Below are positions 1 to 9,886 of a stretch of DNA of 64,000 nucleotides, one piece after another. Every line of letters begins with the position of its first letter. Position 1 is the first letter of the stretch. The DNA comes from Serratia liquefaciens ATCC 27592 (GTDB taxonomy: Bacteria > Pseudomonadota > Gammaproteobacteria > Enterobacterales > Enterobacteriaceae), in the NCBI RefSeq assembly GCF_000422085.1, contig NC_021741.1, positions 4,836,001 through 4,900,000 of the forward strand, read 5' to 3'. A program made the position numbers and the translations under genes. The notes beneath the pieces were generated by a model. It ran no database searches. It had not been told where the DNA came from and worked only from the letters and a program-made list of their open reading frames with translations.

Positions 1-700
1 CGTCCATAAACATCGCCGCCCCCAGCACCACCAGCAGGGCGGCAGCGGTGAAAATTTCGCGAACTCCGGAAGAGGCGATATAGCGAAACAGCGGACGCAG
101 CAAGTACCGTCCGCCGATCAGCATGCCGCCGAATGCTGCCACCTTGAGTGCAATTTGTGCCCAATCGTCGCTGCTGCCGCCGGCACCGGCCAGGATCGGG
201 ATCAGCGCCAACGCCGGGATCACCGCCATATCCTGGAACAGCAGCACCGAGAACCCCAACTGACCGCCTTCGTTGCGGTTCATGCCCTTCTCGCGCATCA
301 GTTGCAGCGCCATCGCGGTTGAGGACATCGCCAGCCCGATACCGCCAATCACGGCGGCCTGCCAGGCAAAATGCGTCAGATAAAGCAGCGCGCCCAGCAC
401 GGCGGCGGTGATCAGCACTTGCCCGGCACCGACGCCAAAGATTGAGCGCCTGAGTTCCCACAGCTTGCTCGGGTTCAGTTCCAGCCCGATGATAAACATC
501 AGGAACACCACGCCCAATTCGGAAAAGTGCAGGATCTCGTCGACGTCGCGAATGAAACCCAATCCCCAGGGGCCAATGGCAATACCGGCAATCAGGTAAC
601 CCAGCACCGCGCCAATCCCCAGGCGTCGGGCAATCGGCACCGTGACCACGGCGGCGAACAGAAACAGTAAAATTGCGGTCAGTAACGTTGAGCCTTCCAT
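1..700 (-). CDS. kefB: Glutathione-regulated K+/H+ antiporter KefB (5' part only)
   Basis: The reading frame starts with ATG at 700 and runs off the left edge of the window, so only about 233 N-terminal residues are present. It begins [13 protein letters not shown] and continues with hydrophobic segments typical of CPA2-family exchangers, including [35 protein letters not shown] and a [12 protein letters not shown] stretch. KefB exports potassium in exchange for protons across the inner membrane and is opened by glutathione adducts to acidify the cell during electrophile stress. The regulatory RCK/KTN domain expected at the C-terminus lies outside the window. The start follows the kefG stop by only 2 nt, so the two are co-transcribed and probably translationally coupled. 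The identity is clear from residue similarity to the E. coli protein as I remember it. Confidence 0.93.
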   Translation of the reverse strand, partial: MEGSTLLTAILLFLFAAVVTVPIARRLGIGAVLGYLIAGIAIGPWGLGFIRDVDEILHFSELGVVFLMFIIGLELNPSKLWELRRSIFGVGAGQVLITAAVLGALLYLTHFAWQAAVIGGIGLAMSSTAMALQLMREKGMNRNEGGQLGFSVLLFQDMAVIPALALIPILAGAGGSSDDWAQIALKVAAFGGMLIGGRYLLRPLFRYIASSGVREIFTAAALLVVLGAAMFMD

Positions 701-702
701 GT

Positions 703-1257
703 TTACCTTCCTCCGTGCGGCAACGGGTTACGCAGCCAGTCGCCATACGCCGTGGCATGGTTTTCCAGCACTTCCGGCTTTTGACGGCGCGCCCAATACA
801 CCAGCATCGGCGTCAGCCAGTGCATATGACACATGGCGGCGGTCAACTCAAACGGCCGCAGAATATCTTCCATCGGGTAGCGGTTATAACCGCCGGTACG
901 ATAGGCCCCCTCCGGTTCCCCGGTGGTGATCACCGAACGCCAATACTTTCCCGCCAGCGCATTGCCGCCCATGCCGCTGGCAAAACCACGCGACAGCACG
1001 CGGTCCAGCCACTCTTTCAACAGGGCCGGACAACTGTAGGTATAGAGAGGATGTTGAAAAACAATGACCTGATGTTCACGCAGCAGTTGTTGTTCGTGGT
1101 GAATATCGATAAAAAAATCAGGATAGTGCGCGTATAAATCGTGCACGGTGACATGTTCCAACTGCTGTGCCGGTCGAAGCAAAACCCGATTCGCGACCGA
1201 GTCCTGGGATTCCGGATGGGCATACAGCAGCAAGACCTTGGGCGGCTGCGACATCAT
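703..1257 (-). CDS. kefG: KefB ancillary quinone oxidoreductase KefG
   Basis: This 184-residue protein has the same length as E. coli KefG and is nearly identical in long stretches ([20 protein letters not shown] near the N-terminus, [20 protein letters not shown] in the middle, [15 protein letters not shown] later). KefG is a flavodoxin-fold, FMN-binding NAD(P)H:quinone oxidoreductase-like protein. It binds KefB at the inner membrane and is needed for full efflux activity. It lies directly upstream of kefB, and the two genes are divergent from yheS. The start has two adjacent ATG codons; the outer one at 1257 is used here, as in the E. coli annotation. Confidence 0.95.
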   Translation of the reverse strand: MMSQPPKVLLLYAHPESQDSVANRVLLRPAQQLEHVTVHDLYAHYPDFFIDIHHEQQLLREHQVIVFQHPLYTYSCPALLKEWLDRVLSRGFASGMGGNALAGKYWRSVITTGEPEGAYRTGGYNRYPMEDILRPFELTAAMCHMHWLTPMLVYWARRQKPEVLENHATAYGDWLRNPLPHGGR

Positions 1258-1320
1258 TCCCCTCCAAAGCGTCGTCAGGGTAGCGGTTTTCCGTTACCAT
1301 GCTCCGCAAAGACTAATAAT

Positions 1321-1337
1321 AGGACAGTCTGTGTCCT
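1321..1337. repeat. Short perfect inverted repeat in the kefG-yheS divergent promoter region
   Basis: AGGACA and TGTCCT arms of 6 bp are separated by GTCTG. The repeat lies about midway between the divergent kefG and yheS starts. It could be a small operator or chance. No regulator is suggested by the sequence. Confidence 0.3.
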
Positions 1338-1387
1338 GTTAACTTAGAATCCATTCAATTTAACATACTCTGAACATACGGCGCTTT

Positions 1388-3301
1388 ATGATTGTATTCT
1401 CCTCGCTACAAATCCGACGCGGCACCCGCGTCCTGCTGGACAACGCCACGGCGACGGTTAATCCAGGTCAGAAGGTCGGCCTGGTGGGTAAAAACGGCTG
1501 TGGCAAATCTACGCTGCTGGCCTTGCTAAAGGGTGAGATGGCCGCAGACGGCGGCAGCTACACCTTTCCAAGCAACTGGGCCCTGGCCTGGGTAAACCAG
1601 GAAACGCCGGCGCTCGACGTGCCGGCACTTGAGTATGTTATCGACGGCGACCGCGAATTCCGCCAGCTTGAAGCCGACCTGCAGCTGGCAAACGACAAAA
1701 ACGACGGCCACGCCATCGCCACGCTGCACGGCAAGCTGGATGCCATCGACGCCTGGACCATACGCTCCCGCGCCGCCAGCCTGCTGCACGGCCTGGGGTT
1801 CTCCAACGAACAGCTGCTAAATCCAGTCAGAGCCTTCTCGGGCGGCTGGCGTATGCGCCTGAACCTGGCGCAGGCGCTGGTGTGCCGTTCTGATCTGCTG
1901 CTGCTCGACGAACCGACCAACCACCTGGATTTGGACGCGGTGATCTGGCTGGAGCGCTGGTTGAAAGGCTACCCTGGCACGCTGGTGCTGATTTCGCATG
2001 ACCGCGACTTCCTGGATCCGATCGTCGATAAAATTCTGCATATCGAACAAGAGACCATCAACGAATACACCGGCAACTACTCCTCGTTCGAACGTCAGCG
2101 TTCGACCAAGCTGGCCCAGCAGCAGTCGCTGTACCTGAACCAGCAAGAGAAAGTGGCGCATCTGCAAAGCTATATTGACCGCTTCCGCGCGCAGGCCACC
2201 AAGGCCAAGCAGGCGCAGAGCCGTATCAAGATGCTCGAACGCATGGAACTGATCGCCCCGGCCCACGTGGATAACCCGTTCAGCTTCAGCTTCCGCCAGC
2301 CGGAAAGCTTGCCAAACCCGCTGCTGCGTATGGAGAAGGTCAGTGCCGGCTACGGCGACAAGGTGATCCTGAACTCGATCAAGCTGAATCTGGTGCCCGG
2401 CTCACGCATTGGCTTACTGGGCCGTAACGGCGCCGGCAAATCGACCCTGATCAAAATGCTGGCCGGTTCGCTTGAACCGTTGAGCGGTGAAATTGGCCTG
2501 GCAAAGGGCATTAAACTGGGTTACTTCGCCCAGCATCAGTTGGAATTCCTGCGGGCCGATGAATCGCCTCTGCAGCACCTGAGCCGCATCGCCCCACGTG
2601 TGCTGGAACAACAGCTGCGCGATTACCTTGGCGGCTTTGGTTTCCAGGGCGATAAGGTCACTGAAGCCACCGAGCGGTTCTCTGGCGGCGAGAAAGCGCG
2701 GCTGGTATTGGCGCTGATCGTCTGGCAGCGCCCCAACCTGCTGCTGCTCGATGAACCGACCAACCACCTGGATCTGGACATGCGTCAGGCGCTGACCGAA
2801 GCGCTGATCGATTTCGAGGGTGCGTTGGTGGTGGTCTCGCACGACCGTCACCTGTTGCGCTCTACCACGGACGATCTCTATCTGGTGCATGATGGCCAGG
2901 TGGAAGTGTTCGAAGGCGATCTGGACGACTATCAGCAATGGCTGAGCGACCTGCAACGTCAGGAAAACCAGCAGGACGCCCCGGAGAAAGAGAACAACGG
3001 CAACAGTGCGCAGGCACGTAAAGACCAGAAGCGTCGCGAAGCCGAGTTCCGCAGCCAGACTCAGCCACTGCGCAAGCAAATTGCCAAGCTGGAACAACAG
3101 ATGGAAAAACTGGGCGCCGAACTGGCGGCGGTAGAAGAGAAGCTGGCGGACTCCGCGCTGTACGACATCAGCCGCAAGGCCGATCTGACTCTCTGCCTAC
3201 AGCAACAAAGTCAGGCCAAGTCCGCCTTGGAAGAAACGGAAATGACCTGGCTGGATGCGCAGGAGCAGTTGGAACGCTTTACGCAAGAGTTCGAATCCTA
3301 A
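1388..3301 (+). CDS. yheS: ABC-F family ATPase YheS
   Basis: The 637-residue protein contains two ABC ATPase domains in one chain and no membrane segment, the hallmark of the ABC-F family of ribosome-associated ATPases. The first Walker A is GKNGCGKST at about residue 34 and the second is GRNGAGKST near residue 345. The signature motifs are FSGGWRMRL and FSGGEKARL, and both Walker B motifs read LLLLDEPTNHLDLD. A basic linker between the domains (LQSYIDRFRAQATKAKQAQSR) is the family's P-site tRNA interaction motif. The C-terminal 100 residues are charged and predicted coiled coil. ABC-F proteins act on stalled or initiating ribosomes. The precise YheS substrate is not evident here. The gene is divergent from kefG. 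Confidence 0.95.
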   Translation: MIVFSSLQIRRGTRVLLDNATATVNPGQKVGLVGKNGCGKSTLLALLKGEMAADGGSYTFPSNWALAWVNQETPALDVPALEYVIDGDREFRQLEADLQLANDKNDGHAIATLHGKLDAIDAWTIRSRAASLLHGLGFSNEQLLNPVRAFSGGWRMRLNLAQALVCRSDLLLLDEPTNHLDLDAVIWLERWLKGYPGTLVLISHDRDFLDPIVDKILHIEQETINEYTGNYSSFERQRSTKLAQQQSLYLNQQEKVAHLQSYIDRFRAQATKAKQAQSRIKMLERMELIAPAHVDNPFSFSFRQPESLPNPLLRMEKVSAGYGDKVILNSIKLNLVPGSRIGLLGRNGAGKSTLIKMLAGSLEPLSGEIGLAKGIKLGYFAQHQLEFLRADESPLQHLSRIAPRVLEQQLRDYLGGFGFQGDKVTEATERFSGGEKARLVLALIVWQRPNLLLLDEPTNHLDLDMRQALTEALIDFEGALVVVSHDRHLLRSTTDDLYLVHDGQVEVFEGDLDDYQQWLSDLQRQENQQDAPEKENNGNSAQARKDQKRREAEFRSQTQPLRKQIAKLEQQMEKLGAELAAVEEKLADSALYDISRKADLTLCLQQQSQAKSALEETEMTWLDAQEQLERFTQEFES

Positions 3302-3308
3302 GGGCTAC

Positions 3309-3326
3309 GGGGCGGCCTGCCGCCCC
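3309..3326. terminator. GC-rich hairpin between convergent yheS and tauD
   Basis: GGGGCGG and CCGCCCC arms flank a CCTG loop just past the yheS stop. No T-tract follows on the plus strand, so it is a weak candidate for intrinsic termination and may mainly stabilise 3' ends. Confidence 0.4.
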
Positions 3327-3332
3327 TGCATG

Positions 3333-4181
3333 TCACCCCTTGTAAAAGGGTTTATCCCCCAAGATGGTCGCACGGTGCATAATGCGCCGCTGTGGCAGAT
3401 AATCCGCGTTGGCGTAATGTTGCGTCACGCGGTTATCCCAAATGGCGATGTCATTTTCCTGCCAGCGCCAGCGCACCTGGAACTCCGGCTTGGTAATGTG
3501 AGCAAACAGGAAGTTCAGCAGCGCGTCACTTTCCTTCGGTGCCAAATCAACAATTCTGGTCGTGAAACCTTCGTTGACGAACAGCGCCTGCCGGCCGCTG
3601 ACCGGGTGGGTACGTACCACCGGGTGCAACAGCGGTGGGTTTTTCTGTACCGCCAACTGCCAGCGCTGATGTTCCTCTTCGCTGCCGCGGTGCTTGTATT
3701 CCGGGAATGATTTGGTGAAGTCATGCTCCGCCTGCAGGCCCGCCAACAACTGCTTAAAAGGGGCAGACAAGGCTTCATAAGCTGCGATACCGCTGGCCCA
3801 CAGCGTATCACCGCCGGTGGTAGGCAGTGTTTTCGCGGCCAAAATCGCCCCCAGCGGTGGGTTTTCGATAAAGGTCACGTCGGTATGCCAGTTATCGTTG
3901 TCCGGCGGATTATTGTCATGGGTATCCAGCACGATAATCTCTTTCACATCGGCGGCTTGCGGGTAAACCGGATGGATGTGCAGATCGCCAAAGCGGCCGG
4001 CCAAATTACGCTGTTGCAACGGCGTGATCGGCTGATTGCGCAAGAACAGCACCTGATGTTTGAGCAACGCGTGGTAGAGCTGCTCGAATTGACCGTCGCC
4101 CAGCGGGCGCGCCAAATCAACATTCTCCACCAGCGCACCGATATAAGGCCCCAACGGGGTGATACTCAAACGTTCGTTCAT
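3333..4181 (-). CDS. tauD: Taurine dioxygenase
   Basis: TauD is a cytosolic Fe(II)/2-oxoglutarate-dependent dioxygenase that hydroxylates taurine, which then breaks down to sulfite and aminoacetaldehyde so the sulfite can be assimilated. The start at 4181 ([16 protein letters not shown]) gives 282 residues, matching the family, and its ATG overlaps the tauC stop as ATGA. An upstream in-frame start six codons earlier would lie inside tauC and is not favoured. The iron-binding facial triad is visible as HTDVTF (His and Asp near 99 and 101) and the distal His in [22 protein letters not shown] near the end matches the 2-oxoglutarate-binding region. It is the last gene of tauABCD. Confidence 0.96.
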   Translation of the reverse strand: MNERLSITPLGPYIGALVENVDLARPLGDGQFEQLYHALLKHQVLFLRNQPITPLQQRNLAGRFGDLHIHPVYPQAADVKEIIVLDTHDNNPPDNDNWHTDVTFIENPPLGAILAAKTLPTTGGDTLWASGIAAYEALSAPFKQLLAGLQAEHDFTKSFPEYKHRGSEEEHQRWQLAVQKNPPLLHPVVRTHPVSGRQALFVNEGFTTRIVDLAPKESDALLNFLFAHITKPEFQVRWRWQENDIAIWDNRVTQHYANADYLPQRRIMHRATILGDKPFYKG

Positions 4182-5014
4182 TGCTGTACTCCATGCCACG
4201 GGGTCAATCGGCGCTGCAAGGCACGCAGCCCCAGTTCCAGCCCAAATGCAATAATCGCAATCACACCGATACCGGCCAGCACCACATCGGTGGCCAAAAA
4301 CTCTCCGGCGGATTGCACCATAAATCCCAGACCGCGCGTGGCGGCAATCAGTTCTGCTGCGACCAGCGTCGACCAGCCGACCCCCAGCCCAATACGGATA
4401 CCGGTTAAAATCTCCGGCAAGGCGCTCGGCAGCACCACAAAACGCAGCACCTGCCAGCGGTTGGCGCCCAGCGCGCGCGCCGCGCGCACCCGAACCTGAG
4501 CCACGCTACGCACTCCCGCCACGGCGGACAGCGTCACCGGGGCGAAAATCGCCAGATAAATCAGCAGGATCTTCGAAGTTTCACCGATGCCGAACCAAAT
4601 CACCATCAGCGGTAAATAGGCCAGCGGCGGCACCGGGCGATAAATTTCAATCAGCGGATCGAGAATGCCGCGTACCGTATCGTTCAGCCCCATGGCAATA
4701 CCCACCGGCACCCCGATAATCACCGCGGCCAGCAACGCAACCAGGATGCGCCCCAGGCTGGCGGCCAGATGCTGCCATAGCGTGGCATCCATAAAACCCT
4801 GCGGGCTGGCTATGGTGATCAACTGATGCAGCACCTGCTGCGGCGCCGGCAAGAACAACGGGCTGATCAGGTTCAACGCGGTCACGCCCCACCAAATAGC
4901 CAGCACCACCAACAGGGTGGTGCTGCTCAACCAGACGTTGCGTGGCACGCTAAAGCGTCGCGGTGCCGCAGCCTTCGGCTGGGCAACCTCTTTAAGGGCA
5001 GAATGCAGGCTCAT
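4178..5014 (-). CDS. tauC: Taurine ABC transporter permease
   Basis: The 278-residue protein is a BPD-type inner-membrane permease with about six hydrophobic segments. The EAA-type loop that contacts the ATPase can be seen around [28 protein letters not shown]. It forms the membrane channel of the taurine importer with TauA (periplasmic binding protein) and TauB (ATPase). It overlaps tauB upstream and tauD downstream by 4 nt each (ATGA), so the operon is tightly coupled. The sequence resembles SsuC as well, but the tauD neighbour settles the name. Confidence 0.94.
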   Translation of the reverse strand: MSLHSALKEVAQPKAAAPRRFSVPRNVWLSSTTLLVVLAIWWGVTALNLISPLFLPAPQQVLHQLITIASPQGFMDATLWQHLAASLGRILVALLAAVIIGVPVGIAMGLNDTVRGILDPLIEIYRPVPPLAYLPLMVIWFGIGETSKILLIYLAIFAPVTLSAVAGVRSVAQVRVRAARALGANRWQVLRFVVLPSALPEILTGIRIGLGVGWSTLVAAELIAATRGLGFMVQSAGEFLATDVVLAGIGVIAIIAFGLELGLRALQRRLTPWHGVQQ

Positions 5015-5778
5015 AACAAGGCCTCACGCTGTTGGAAGACTTTACCCAGCACGTATTCGCGCTGGGCGATAAATTCAGGATCAGACTTGATCGAACGGCA
5101 AGGCTCACCGTCGGCATAGCGTTGGCCGAAATTCAGCGCCAGACGCTCCACCACCTGCCCCGGCCCCGGCGACAGCAGCAGCAGCTCACTGGCAAGGAAC
5201 ACCGCCTCTTCAATATCGTGGGTAATCAACAACACCTGCTTGCCGGTATCCCGCCAGATGGTCAGCAGCAGTTCCTGCATTTGTTCACGGGTGAAAGCAT
5301 CCAATGCACCGAACGGCTCATCCAGCAACAGCAAACGCGGATTGGCCGCCAGTGCGCGAGCTATGCCCACGCGCTGGCGCATGCCACCGGAAAGCTGCCA
5401 GATGAAGTGCTGATCATAACCGGCCAAACCGACGCGCTGTAACATCTGCAGCGCCACTTCACGACGCTGCGGCTTGCCGACCCCGGCCAGCTGCAAGCCA
5501 AATTCGACGTTATCCACCACGTTACGCCACGGCAGTAAACCTTCATGCTGGAACACCACGCCCCGCTCGGCTCCGGGGCCTTTTACGGGAACTTCGTCAA
5601 GCGTGATGCTGCCAGCTGAAGGCTCGATAAACCCGGCGATCAAATTCAGCAGCGTGGTTTTGCCACAGCCCGAAGGGCCAAGCACCACCACCAGTTGTCC
5701 AGCGTCAATCTGGAACGAGACGTCGCGCAGCGCAGGACGCCCCTGGTACTCTGCTGAAAGATGGTTAACGTTTAGCAT
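5011..5778 (-). CDS. tauB: Taurine ABC transporter ATP-binding protein
   Basis: This is a 255-residue ABC ATPase with Walker [10 protein letters not shown] at about residue 34, Q-loop [11 protein letters not shown], signature [15 protein letters not shown], Walker [15 protein letters not shown] and switch LLITHD. It powers taurine uptake through TauC. The Q-loop and DEPFGALD form are typical of nitrate/sulfonate/taurine importers. The start lies 9 nt after tauA stops, and the 3' end overlaps tauC. Confidence 0.95.
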   Translation of the reverse strand: MLNVNHLSAEYQGRPALRDVSFQIDAGQLVVVLGPSGCGKTTLLNLIAGFIEPSAGSITLDEVPVKGPGAERGVVFQHEGLLPWRNVVDNVEFGLQLAGVGKPQRREVALQMLQRVGLAGYDQHFIWQLSGGMRQRVGIARALAANPRLLLLDEPFGALDAFTREQMQELLLTIWRDTGKQVLLITHDIEEAVFLASELLLLSPGPGQVVERLALNFGQRYADGEPCRSIKSDPEFIAQREYVLGKVFQQREALL

Positions 5779-5787
5779 TCTGCTCCC

Positions 5788-6783
5788 TTACGACTGCGGC
5801 GCAGCCTGCACCTGTTTCACAAAGCGATCGGTGACATAGGCACTGTAATCGCTGTCGACCTGGGGAATTTTGCCCTGCTGTTTGAGGAACTCGGCGGTGT
5901 CATGAATGGCTTTGTCCACCGGCTGACCAAGCTGGGTGATCTGTTCGGCGACCGGCAGGTAAGTATTGCCCTGCACCAGCACCGGTATCTGCTCTTCCGG
6001 CACGCCGCTCAACCGGGACAGCGTGCTGAGGTTGCCCTTGTCCTTCAGCCACTGTTCCGGCTGCGCCAAATAGGCTTTTTGGGCGTTCAGTGCGCTGGCG
6101 GCAAAGGCCGTCACCACTTCAGGATGCTTCTCGGCAAAGTCCTTGCGCACTACCCAAACGTCGAGCGTCGGGGCGCCCCATTGTCCGACCTGGGCGGAAT
6201 CCGTCAGCACCTTGCCCTGTTTGGCCAACTCATTGACCACCGGAGCCCAAACATAGGCGCCATCGATATCACCGCGCTGCCAGGCCGCGGCGATGGCCGG
6301 CGGTTGCAGATTGAGGATTTTGACCTGCTCTGGCTTGATACCCCAGTGCTTCAGAGAAGCCAACAGGCTGTAGTGCGTGGTTGAGATAAAGGGTACGGCG
6401 ATGCGCTTACCGATCAGATCCTGCGGGCTTTTAATCTCTTTTTTCACCACCAGCGCTTCGGAACTGCCGAGCTGGGAGGCGATCAAAAACACTTCGATAG
6501 GCAGTTTTTGGCTGGCGGCCACCGCCAATGGGCTGGAACCGATGTTGCCAATCTGGACATCCCCGGAAGCCAATGCGCGCAGCACGCTGGAGCCACTGTC
6601 GAATTTGCGCCAGTCAACGGTAGCGCCGGACTGTTTGGCGAAGCTGTTTTCCGCCTGCGCCACCTTGGCGGGTTCCGCCGAAGTCTGGTAGGCCACGGTC
6701 ACGTCCACCGCATAGGCGCTGGCTGTGCCGAGTGACAACGCCAGTAGTACCGCGCTGCGTAATGCAAAGAGTTTGCTCGCCAT
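5788..6783 (-). CDS. tauA: Periplasmic taurine-binding protein
   Basis: The 331-residue protein starts with a Sec signal peptide (MASKLFALRSAVLLALSLGTA, predicted cleavage after ASAYA) and continues with VDVTVAYQTSAEPAKVAQAE, the beginning of the mature binding protein. It belongs to the NMT1/SsuA-like solute-binding family. It captures taurine in the periplasm and delivers it to TauC. It is the first gene of tauABCD. The family is normally induced under sulfur starvation through CysB and Cbl. I saw no confident binding motif for these in the upstream 226 bp. Confidence 0.94.
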   Translation of the reverse strand: MASKLFALRSAVLLALSLGTASAYAVDVTVAYQTSAEPAKVAQAENSFAKQSGATVDWRKFDSGSSVLRALASGDVQIGNIGSSPLAVAASQKLPIEVFLIASQLGSSEALVVKKEIKSPQDLIGKRIAVPFISTTHYSLLASLKHWGIKPEQVKILNLQPPAIAAAWQRGDIDGAYVWAPVVNELAKQGKVLTDSAQVGQWGAPTLDVWVVRKDFAEKHPEVVTAFAASALNAQKAYLAQPEQWLKDKGNLSTLSRLSGVPEEQIPVLVQGNTYLPVAEQITQLGQPVDKAIHDTAEFLKQQGKIPQVDSDYSAYVTDRFVKQVQAAPQS

Positions 6784-7009
6784 GATCGCTCCGTTGATAA
6801 AAGTCTGTTCAGTTGCTGACAGTTTTATCCGAGCGTTGGCGAGCTATAAAAGAATAAAAAACTCTGCGTTATTACTTATGGGAATATTTAATCAAATCAT
6901 CCCGATGTGGCGGAATCCCTCCAGGGAATCTTTTAGGGGCCCGCGTCAGTGTTCTCACATTAAGATAAAAAGTCACGGGCGGTGGCTGGTTGAAACGAAC
7001 CCCATCTGC
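6784..7009. promoter_or_regulatory. tauA upstream region
   Basis: This 226-bp gap separates tauA from the tandem PhzF gene on the same strand. It contains an AT-rich stretch (about 6841-6900) that fits a CysB/Cbl-dependent promoter in position. No consensus operator was identified by eye, so only the location is supported. Confidence 0.35.
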
Positions 7010-7792
7010 TTACAGGCTCAGTTCGCCACGCAAAAAAATCTGCGCATAGCCGCCTATCAGGGTACGGTCGCCTTTCAGTTCGCAGAACAGCTCACCGCCG
7101 CGCGCCGAAATCTGCCGCGCGTGTAATTGATGGCGGCCGAGACGGGCGCTCCAGTAAGGCATCAACGTGCAGTGTGCAGAGCCGGTAACCGGATCCTCAC
7201 CGCCGTCCAGCGTGAAATAGCGCGAAACGAAATCCACCGTTTCGCCCGGTGCGCTGGCGATCACCGCGCGCCCGGCCAAAGTAATCAACGCCGGGATATC
7301 CGGCTGCAACGCTCGCACCTGCGCTTCGTTTTCCAGCACCACCAGCAGCGCATTGGCTTGCCACACTTCCTGCGGTTCAACGCCCAATAGCGCGCTCAGC
7401 CCGGCAGGCGTCGCGATTTTTTGCGGCGGTCGGGACGGAAAATCCAGGATCAAGCGTTCGCCATCTTCGGCGTCGCGCTTAACGTACAAATCACCGCTTG
7501 CCGAACGGAAACGGATATCCTGCAACGCCGGATTGACCGCGCTGAACATCACGTGCGCCGCCGCCAGCGTGCCGTGGCCGCACAGATCCACCTCACGATG
7601 GGGAGTAAACCAGCGAATGGCCGACATATCGCCATCGTCCCAGACGAAGCTGGTTTCAGGCAGGCTCAGCTCATTGGCGATCGCTTGCATCTCGGCGGTC
7701 GACAACGGCTGTTTCAGCAGGCATACGCCGGCCGGATTGCCGCGAAGCCCTTCGCCGGTGAAGGCCACTACGTGGAAGTAATTTTCTGCCAT
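7010..7792 (-). CDS. PhzF-family isomerase-like protein
   Basis: The protein is 260 residues from ATG 7792, chosen because AAGGAG sits just upstream; an in-frame start 11 codons earlier overlaps the LysE-type gene. The N-terminus YFHVVAFTGEGLRGNPAGVCLL is the PhzF signature, with the conserved Glu in LSLPETSFVW. VDLCGHGTLAAAHV and the late GGEDPVTGSAHCTLMPYW block complete the two-fold related diaminopimelate-epimerase-like domains. Members include phenazine biosynthesis isomerases, but most genomic copies such as E. coli YddE have no defined substrate. No phenazine genes are nearby, so that role should not be inferred. It is 10 nt downstream of a LysE-type exporter and likely co-transcribed with it. 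Confidence 0.88.
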   Translation of the reverse strand: MAENYFHVVAFTGEGLRGNPAGVCLLKQPLSTAEMQAIANELSLPETSFVWDDGDMSAIRWFTPHREVDLCGHGTLAAAHVMFSAVNPALQDIRFRSASGDLYVKRDAEDGERLILDFPSRPPQKIATPAGLSALLGVEPQEVWQANALLVVLENEAQVRALQPDIPALITLAGRAVIASAPGETVDFVSRYFTLDGGEDPVTGSAHCTLMPYWSARLGRHQLHARQISARGGELFCELKGDRTLIGGYAQIFLRGELSL

Positions 7793-7802
7793 CTGCAACT
7801 CC

Positions 7803-8405
7803 TTAATGCCAGATGAGTAACACACAGGCCGCCGTCAGCAGCCCCATAGACAGATTAAAGATGATCCAGGCCTTTTTGCTGCGTAACAGGCGGCCAATCA
7901 CCGTGCCGAAGCCGAGCCAAATCACCCCGGCAACGATATTCACCACCAAAATGCCCAGCGAGATCGCCACAATCGACGTGTTGTACCTGTCGCCTGCCAG
8001 GCTAAAACTGGCCACCGCCCCCAGCGCCATCAGCCAGGCCTTGGGATTAAGGAACTGCAACAGCCAGCCCTGATACAAGCGTATCGGTTTGGGCGGCGCC
8101 ACGTCGGTCTCCAGCTTTTCATAGGCGGCAGTGGCCACTTTCCACGCCAGCCATAACAGGTACAGGCTGCCGAGGATTTTCAGCACCAGGTGCAGCGCAG
8201 GATAAACCAGGATCAGGCTGCCGACCCCGAACGCCACCAGCAGCAAAATACTTTGCATCCCCAGCATGATGCCTATCATCAACAGCAGCGAGCGCATAAA
8301 ACCAAAATTGGCGCCGGAGGTGGTCAGCAACATATTATTAGGGCCTGGCGTGATTGCGGCGACCCACAGGAAGCCTAACATCGAAAGAAATAAACTCGGT
8401 TCCAT
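7803..8405 (-). CDS. LysE/RhtB-family amino acid exporter-like protein
   Basis: The 200-residue hydrophobic protein begins MEPSLFLSMLGFLWVAAITPGPNN, the conserved LysE/RhtB N-terminus with the TPGPNN motif, and has about six transmembrane segments. The start at 8405 follows a GAGGAG ribosome-binding site; an upstream ATG gives six extra residues. The family exports amino acids or derivatives such as homoserine, threonine, lysine or cysteine pathway intermediates. The substrate is unknown here. The downstream PhzF-family gene suggests the pair handles one metabolite, which is inference. Confidence 0.87.
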   Translation of the reverse strand: MEPSLFLSMLGFLWVAAITPGPNNMLLTTSGANFGFMRSLLLMIGIMLGMQSILLLVAFGVGSLILVYPALHLVLKILGSLYLLWLAWKVATAAYEKLETDVAPPKPIRLYQGWLLQFLNPKAWLMALGAVASFSLAGDRYNTSIVAISLGILVVNIVAGVIWLGFGTVIGRLLRSKKAWIIFNLSMGLLTAACVLLIWH

Positions 8406-8524
8406 GAGGTGGGTGCTCCTCACCCAGGGTGATTTTTTGCAGTATTATTGTCAGTTCAGGATAGTGAAGCTAACAGCGCACTATTAATCCCACAATAGCC
8501 GCCAATAAGATTTTTACTCAGGTT

Positions 8525-9505
8525 ATGCATGAATCCTTTCGCCCTTTGACCGGGGCCAGTAATCCGCATCTGCAGACGCTGCTGCCAAGGCTGGTGCGCC
8601 GCCGCGTGCAGCTAAAACCACATTGGCAACGGCTGGAATTGCCCGACGGCGACTTTGTCGATCTCGCCTGGAGCGAAGATCCGGCTCAGGCTGCCGGCAA
8701 GCCGCGCGTGGTACTGTTCCACGGACTGGAAGGCAATTTCTACAGCCCCTACGCTCACGGTCAGCTCAGCGCCTGGCGTGAAAAAGGCTGGCTTGGCGTG
8801 GTGATGCATTTTCGCGGCTGCAGCGGCGTGCCGAACCGCAAGCAGCGCATCTATCACTCCGGAGAAACGGAAGATGCGCGTTTCTTTCTGAGGTGGCTGC
8901 GCGCAACCTACGGCGAAGCCCCCACCGCCGCGGTCGGGGTCTCGCTCGGCGGCAACATGCTGGCCTGCTACCTGGCACAGCAGGGGGCGGACAGTCTGCT
9001 GCAGGCGGCTGTCGTGGTTTCAGCACCGCTGATGCTGGAGCCCTGTTCGTGGCGTATGGAACAAGGCTTTTCGCGCGTTTATCAGCGCTATCTGCTTGGG
9101 CAACTCAAACAAAATGCCACCCGCAAGCTGCTGCACTACCCTGACACGTTGCCGCTCAAGCTGCCGCAGCTCAAAGCGTTGCGCCGGATCCGCGACTTTG
9201 ATGACGCCATTACCTCGCGCATTCACGGCTTCAGCGACGCCAGTGATTATTATCGCCGTTGCAGCGCCCTGCCGCTGTTGCCGGCGATCCAGACGCCGTT
9301 ATTGATCATCCATGCCAAAGACGATCCCTTTATGACCGACGAAGTGATCCCCGAGGTCACCACGCTGCCGCACAACATTGAGTATCAGTTGACCGAGTTT
9401 GGCGGCCACGTCGGTTTTGTCGGCGGCACCTTGAAACACCCCCAAATGTGGCTGGAATACCGTATTCCATCCTGGCTTTCCCCTTATCTGGACACAACCA
9501 CGTGA
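8525..9505 (+). CDS. yheT: Alpha/beta-fold hydrolase YheT
   Basis: The 326-residue protein belongs to the YheT/ABHD1-3 branch of alpha/beta hydrolases. The nucleophile elbow is GVSLGGNML, oxyanion-region residues are in [14 protein letters not shown], and the likely acid and base are in [10 protein letters not shown] and [11 protein letters not shown]. The early [14 protein letters not shown] is typical of the subfamily. Its substrate is unknown; an esterase role is inferred from the fold. The stop overlaps the GTG start of yheU (GTGA), implying coupling. Confidence 0.93.
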   Translation: MHESFRPLTGASNPHLQTLLPRLVRRRVQLKPHWQRLELPDGDFVDLAWSEDPAQAAGKPRVVLFHGLEGNFYSPYAHGQLSAWREKGWLGVVMHFRGCSGVPNRKQRIYHSGETEDARFFLRWLRATYGEAPTAAVGVSLGGNMLACYLAQQGADSLLQAAVVVSAPLMLEPCSWRMEQGFSRVYQRYLLGQLKQNATRKLLHYPDTLPLKLPQLKALRRIRDFDDAITSRIHGFSDASDYYRRCSALPLLPAIQTPLLIIHAKDDPFMTDEVIPEVTTLPHNIEYQLTEFGGHVGFVGGTLKHPQMWLEYRIPSWLSPYLDTTT

Positions 9506-9735
9506 TTATCCCCTGGAAAGAACTGGAAACTGAGACCCTAAACAGCCTGATCGAGTCCTTTGTGTTACGCGAAGGCACCGACTACGGCGAGCACGAACGC
9601 TCGCTGGAACAGAAAGTGGAAGACGTGCGCCGCCAGTTGAAAAACGGCGAGGTGCTGCTGGTTTGGTCAGAACTGCATGAGACCGTCAACATCATGCCAC
9701 GCGGCCAGTTCCGCGCCGGGCAGGAAGAAATTTAG
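9502..9735 (+). CDS. yheU: YheU family small protein
   Basis: The gene starts with GTG at 9502, overlapping the yheT stop, and encodes 77 residues. The core [20 protein letters not shown] and the tail [14 protein letters not shown] match the YheU (UPF0270) family closely. A longer frame from ATG 9448 lies inside yheT and would add 18 residues not seen in homologues, so the GTG is preferred. The function is not known. It is acidic, probably cytosolic, and invariably linked to yheT and prkB in enterobacteria. Confidence 0.93.
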   Translation: MIIPWKELETETLNSLIESFVLREGTDYGEHERSLEQKVEDVRRQLKNGEVLLVWSELHETVNIMPRGQFRAGQEEI

Positions 9736-9886
9736 TGGCGATCGGTTCTATGACTGACGGAAAAAATCAGGTAACAATGGGTTATTGCAAACCAACGCGC
9801 GGAATTTTGCCCTTGGCGAAAGGGCGTCAAACAGACCAATAATCATATCTGACGCCTGCGCATTTAACACGGAGTGACCTACCACC

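Noticed and set aside
9448..9501. Upstream ATG for yheU inside yheT
   Set aside because: It adds 18 residues not found in YheU proteins; the overlapping GTG at 9502 fits the family length.
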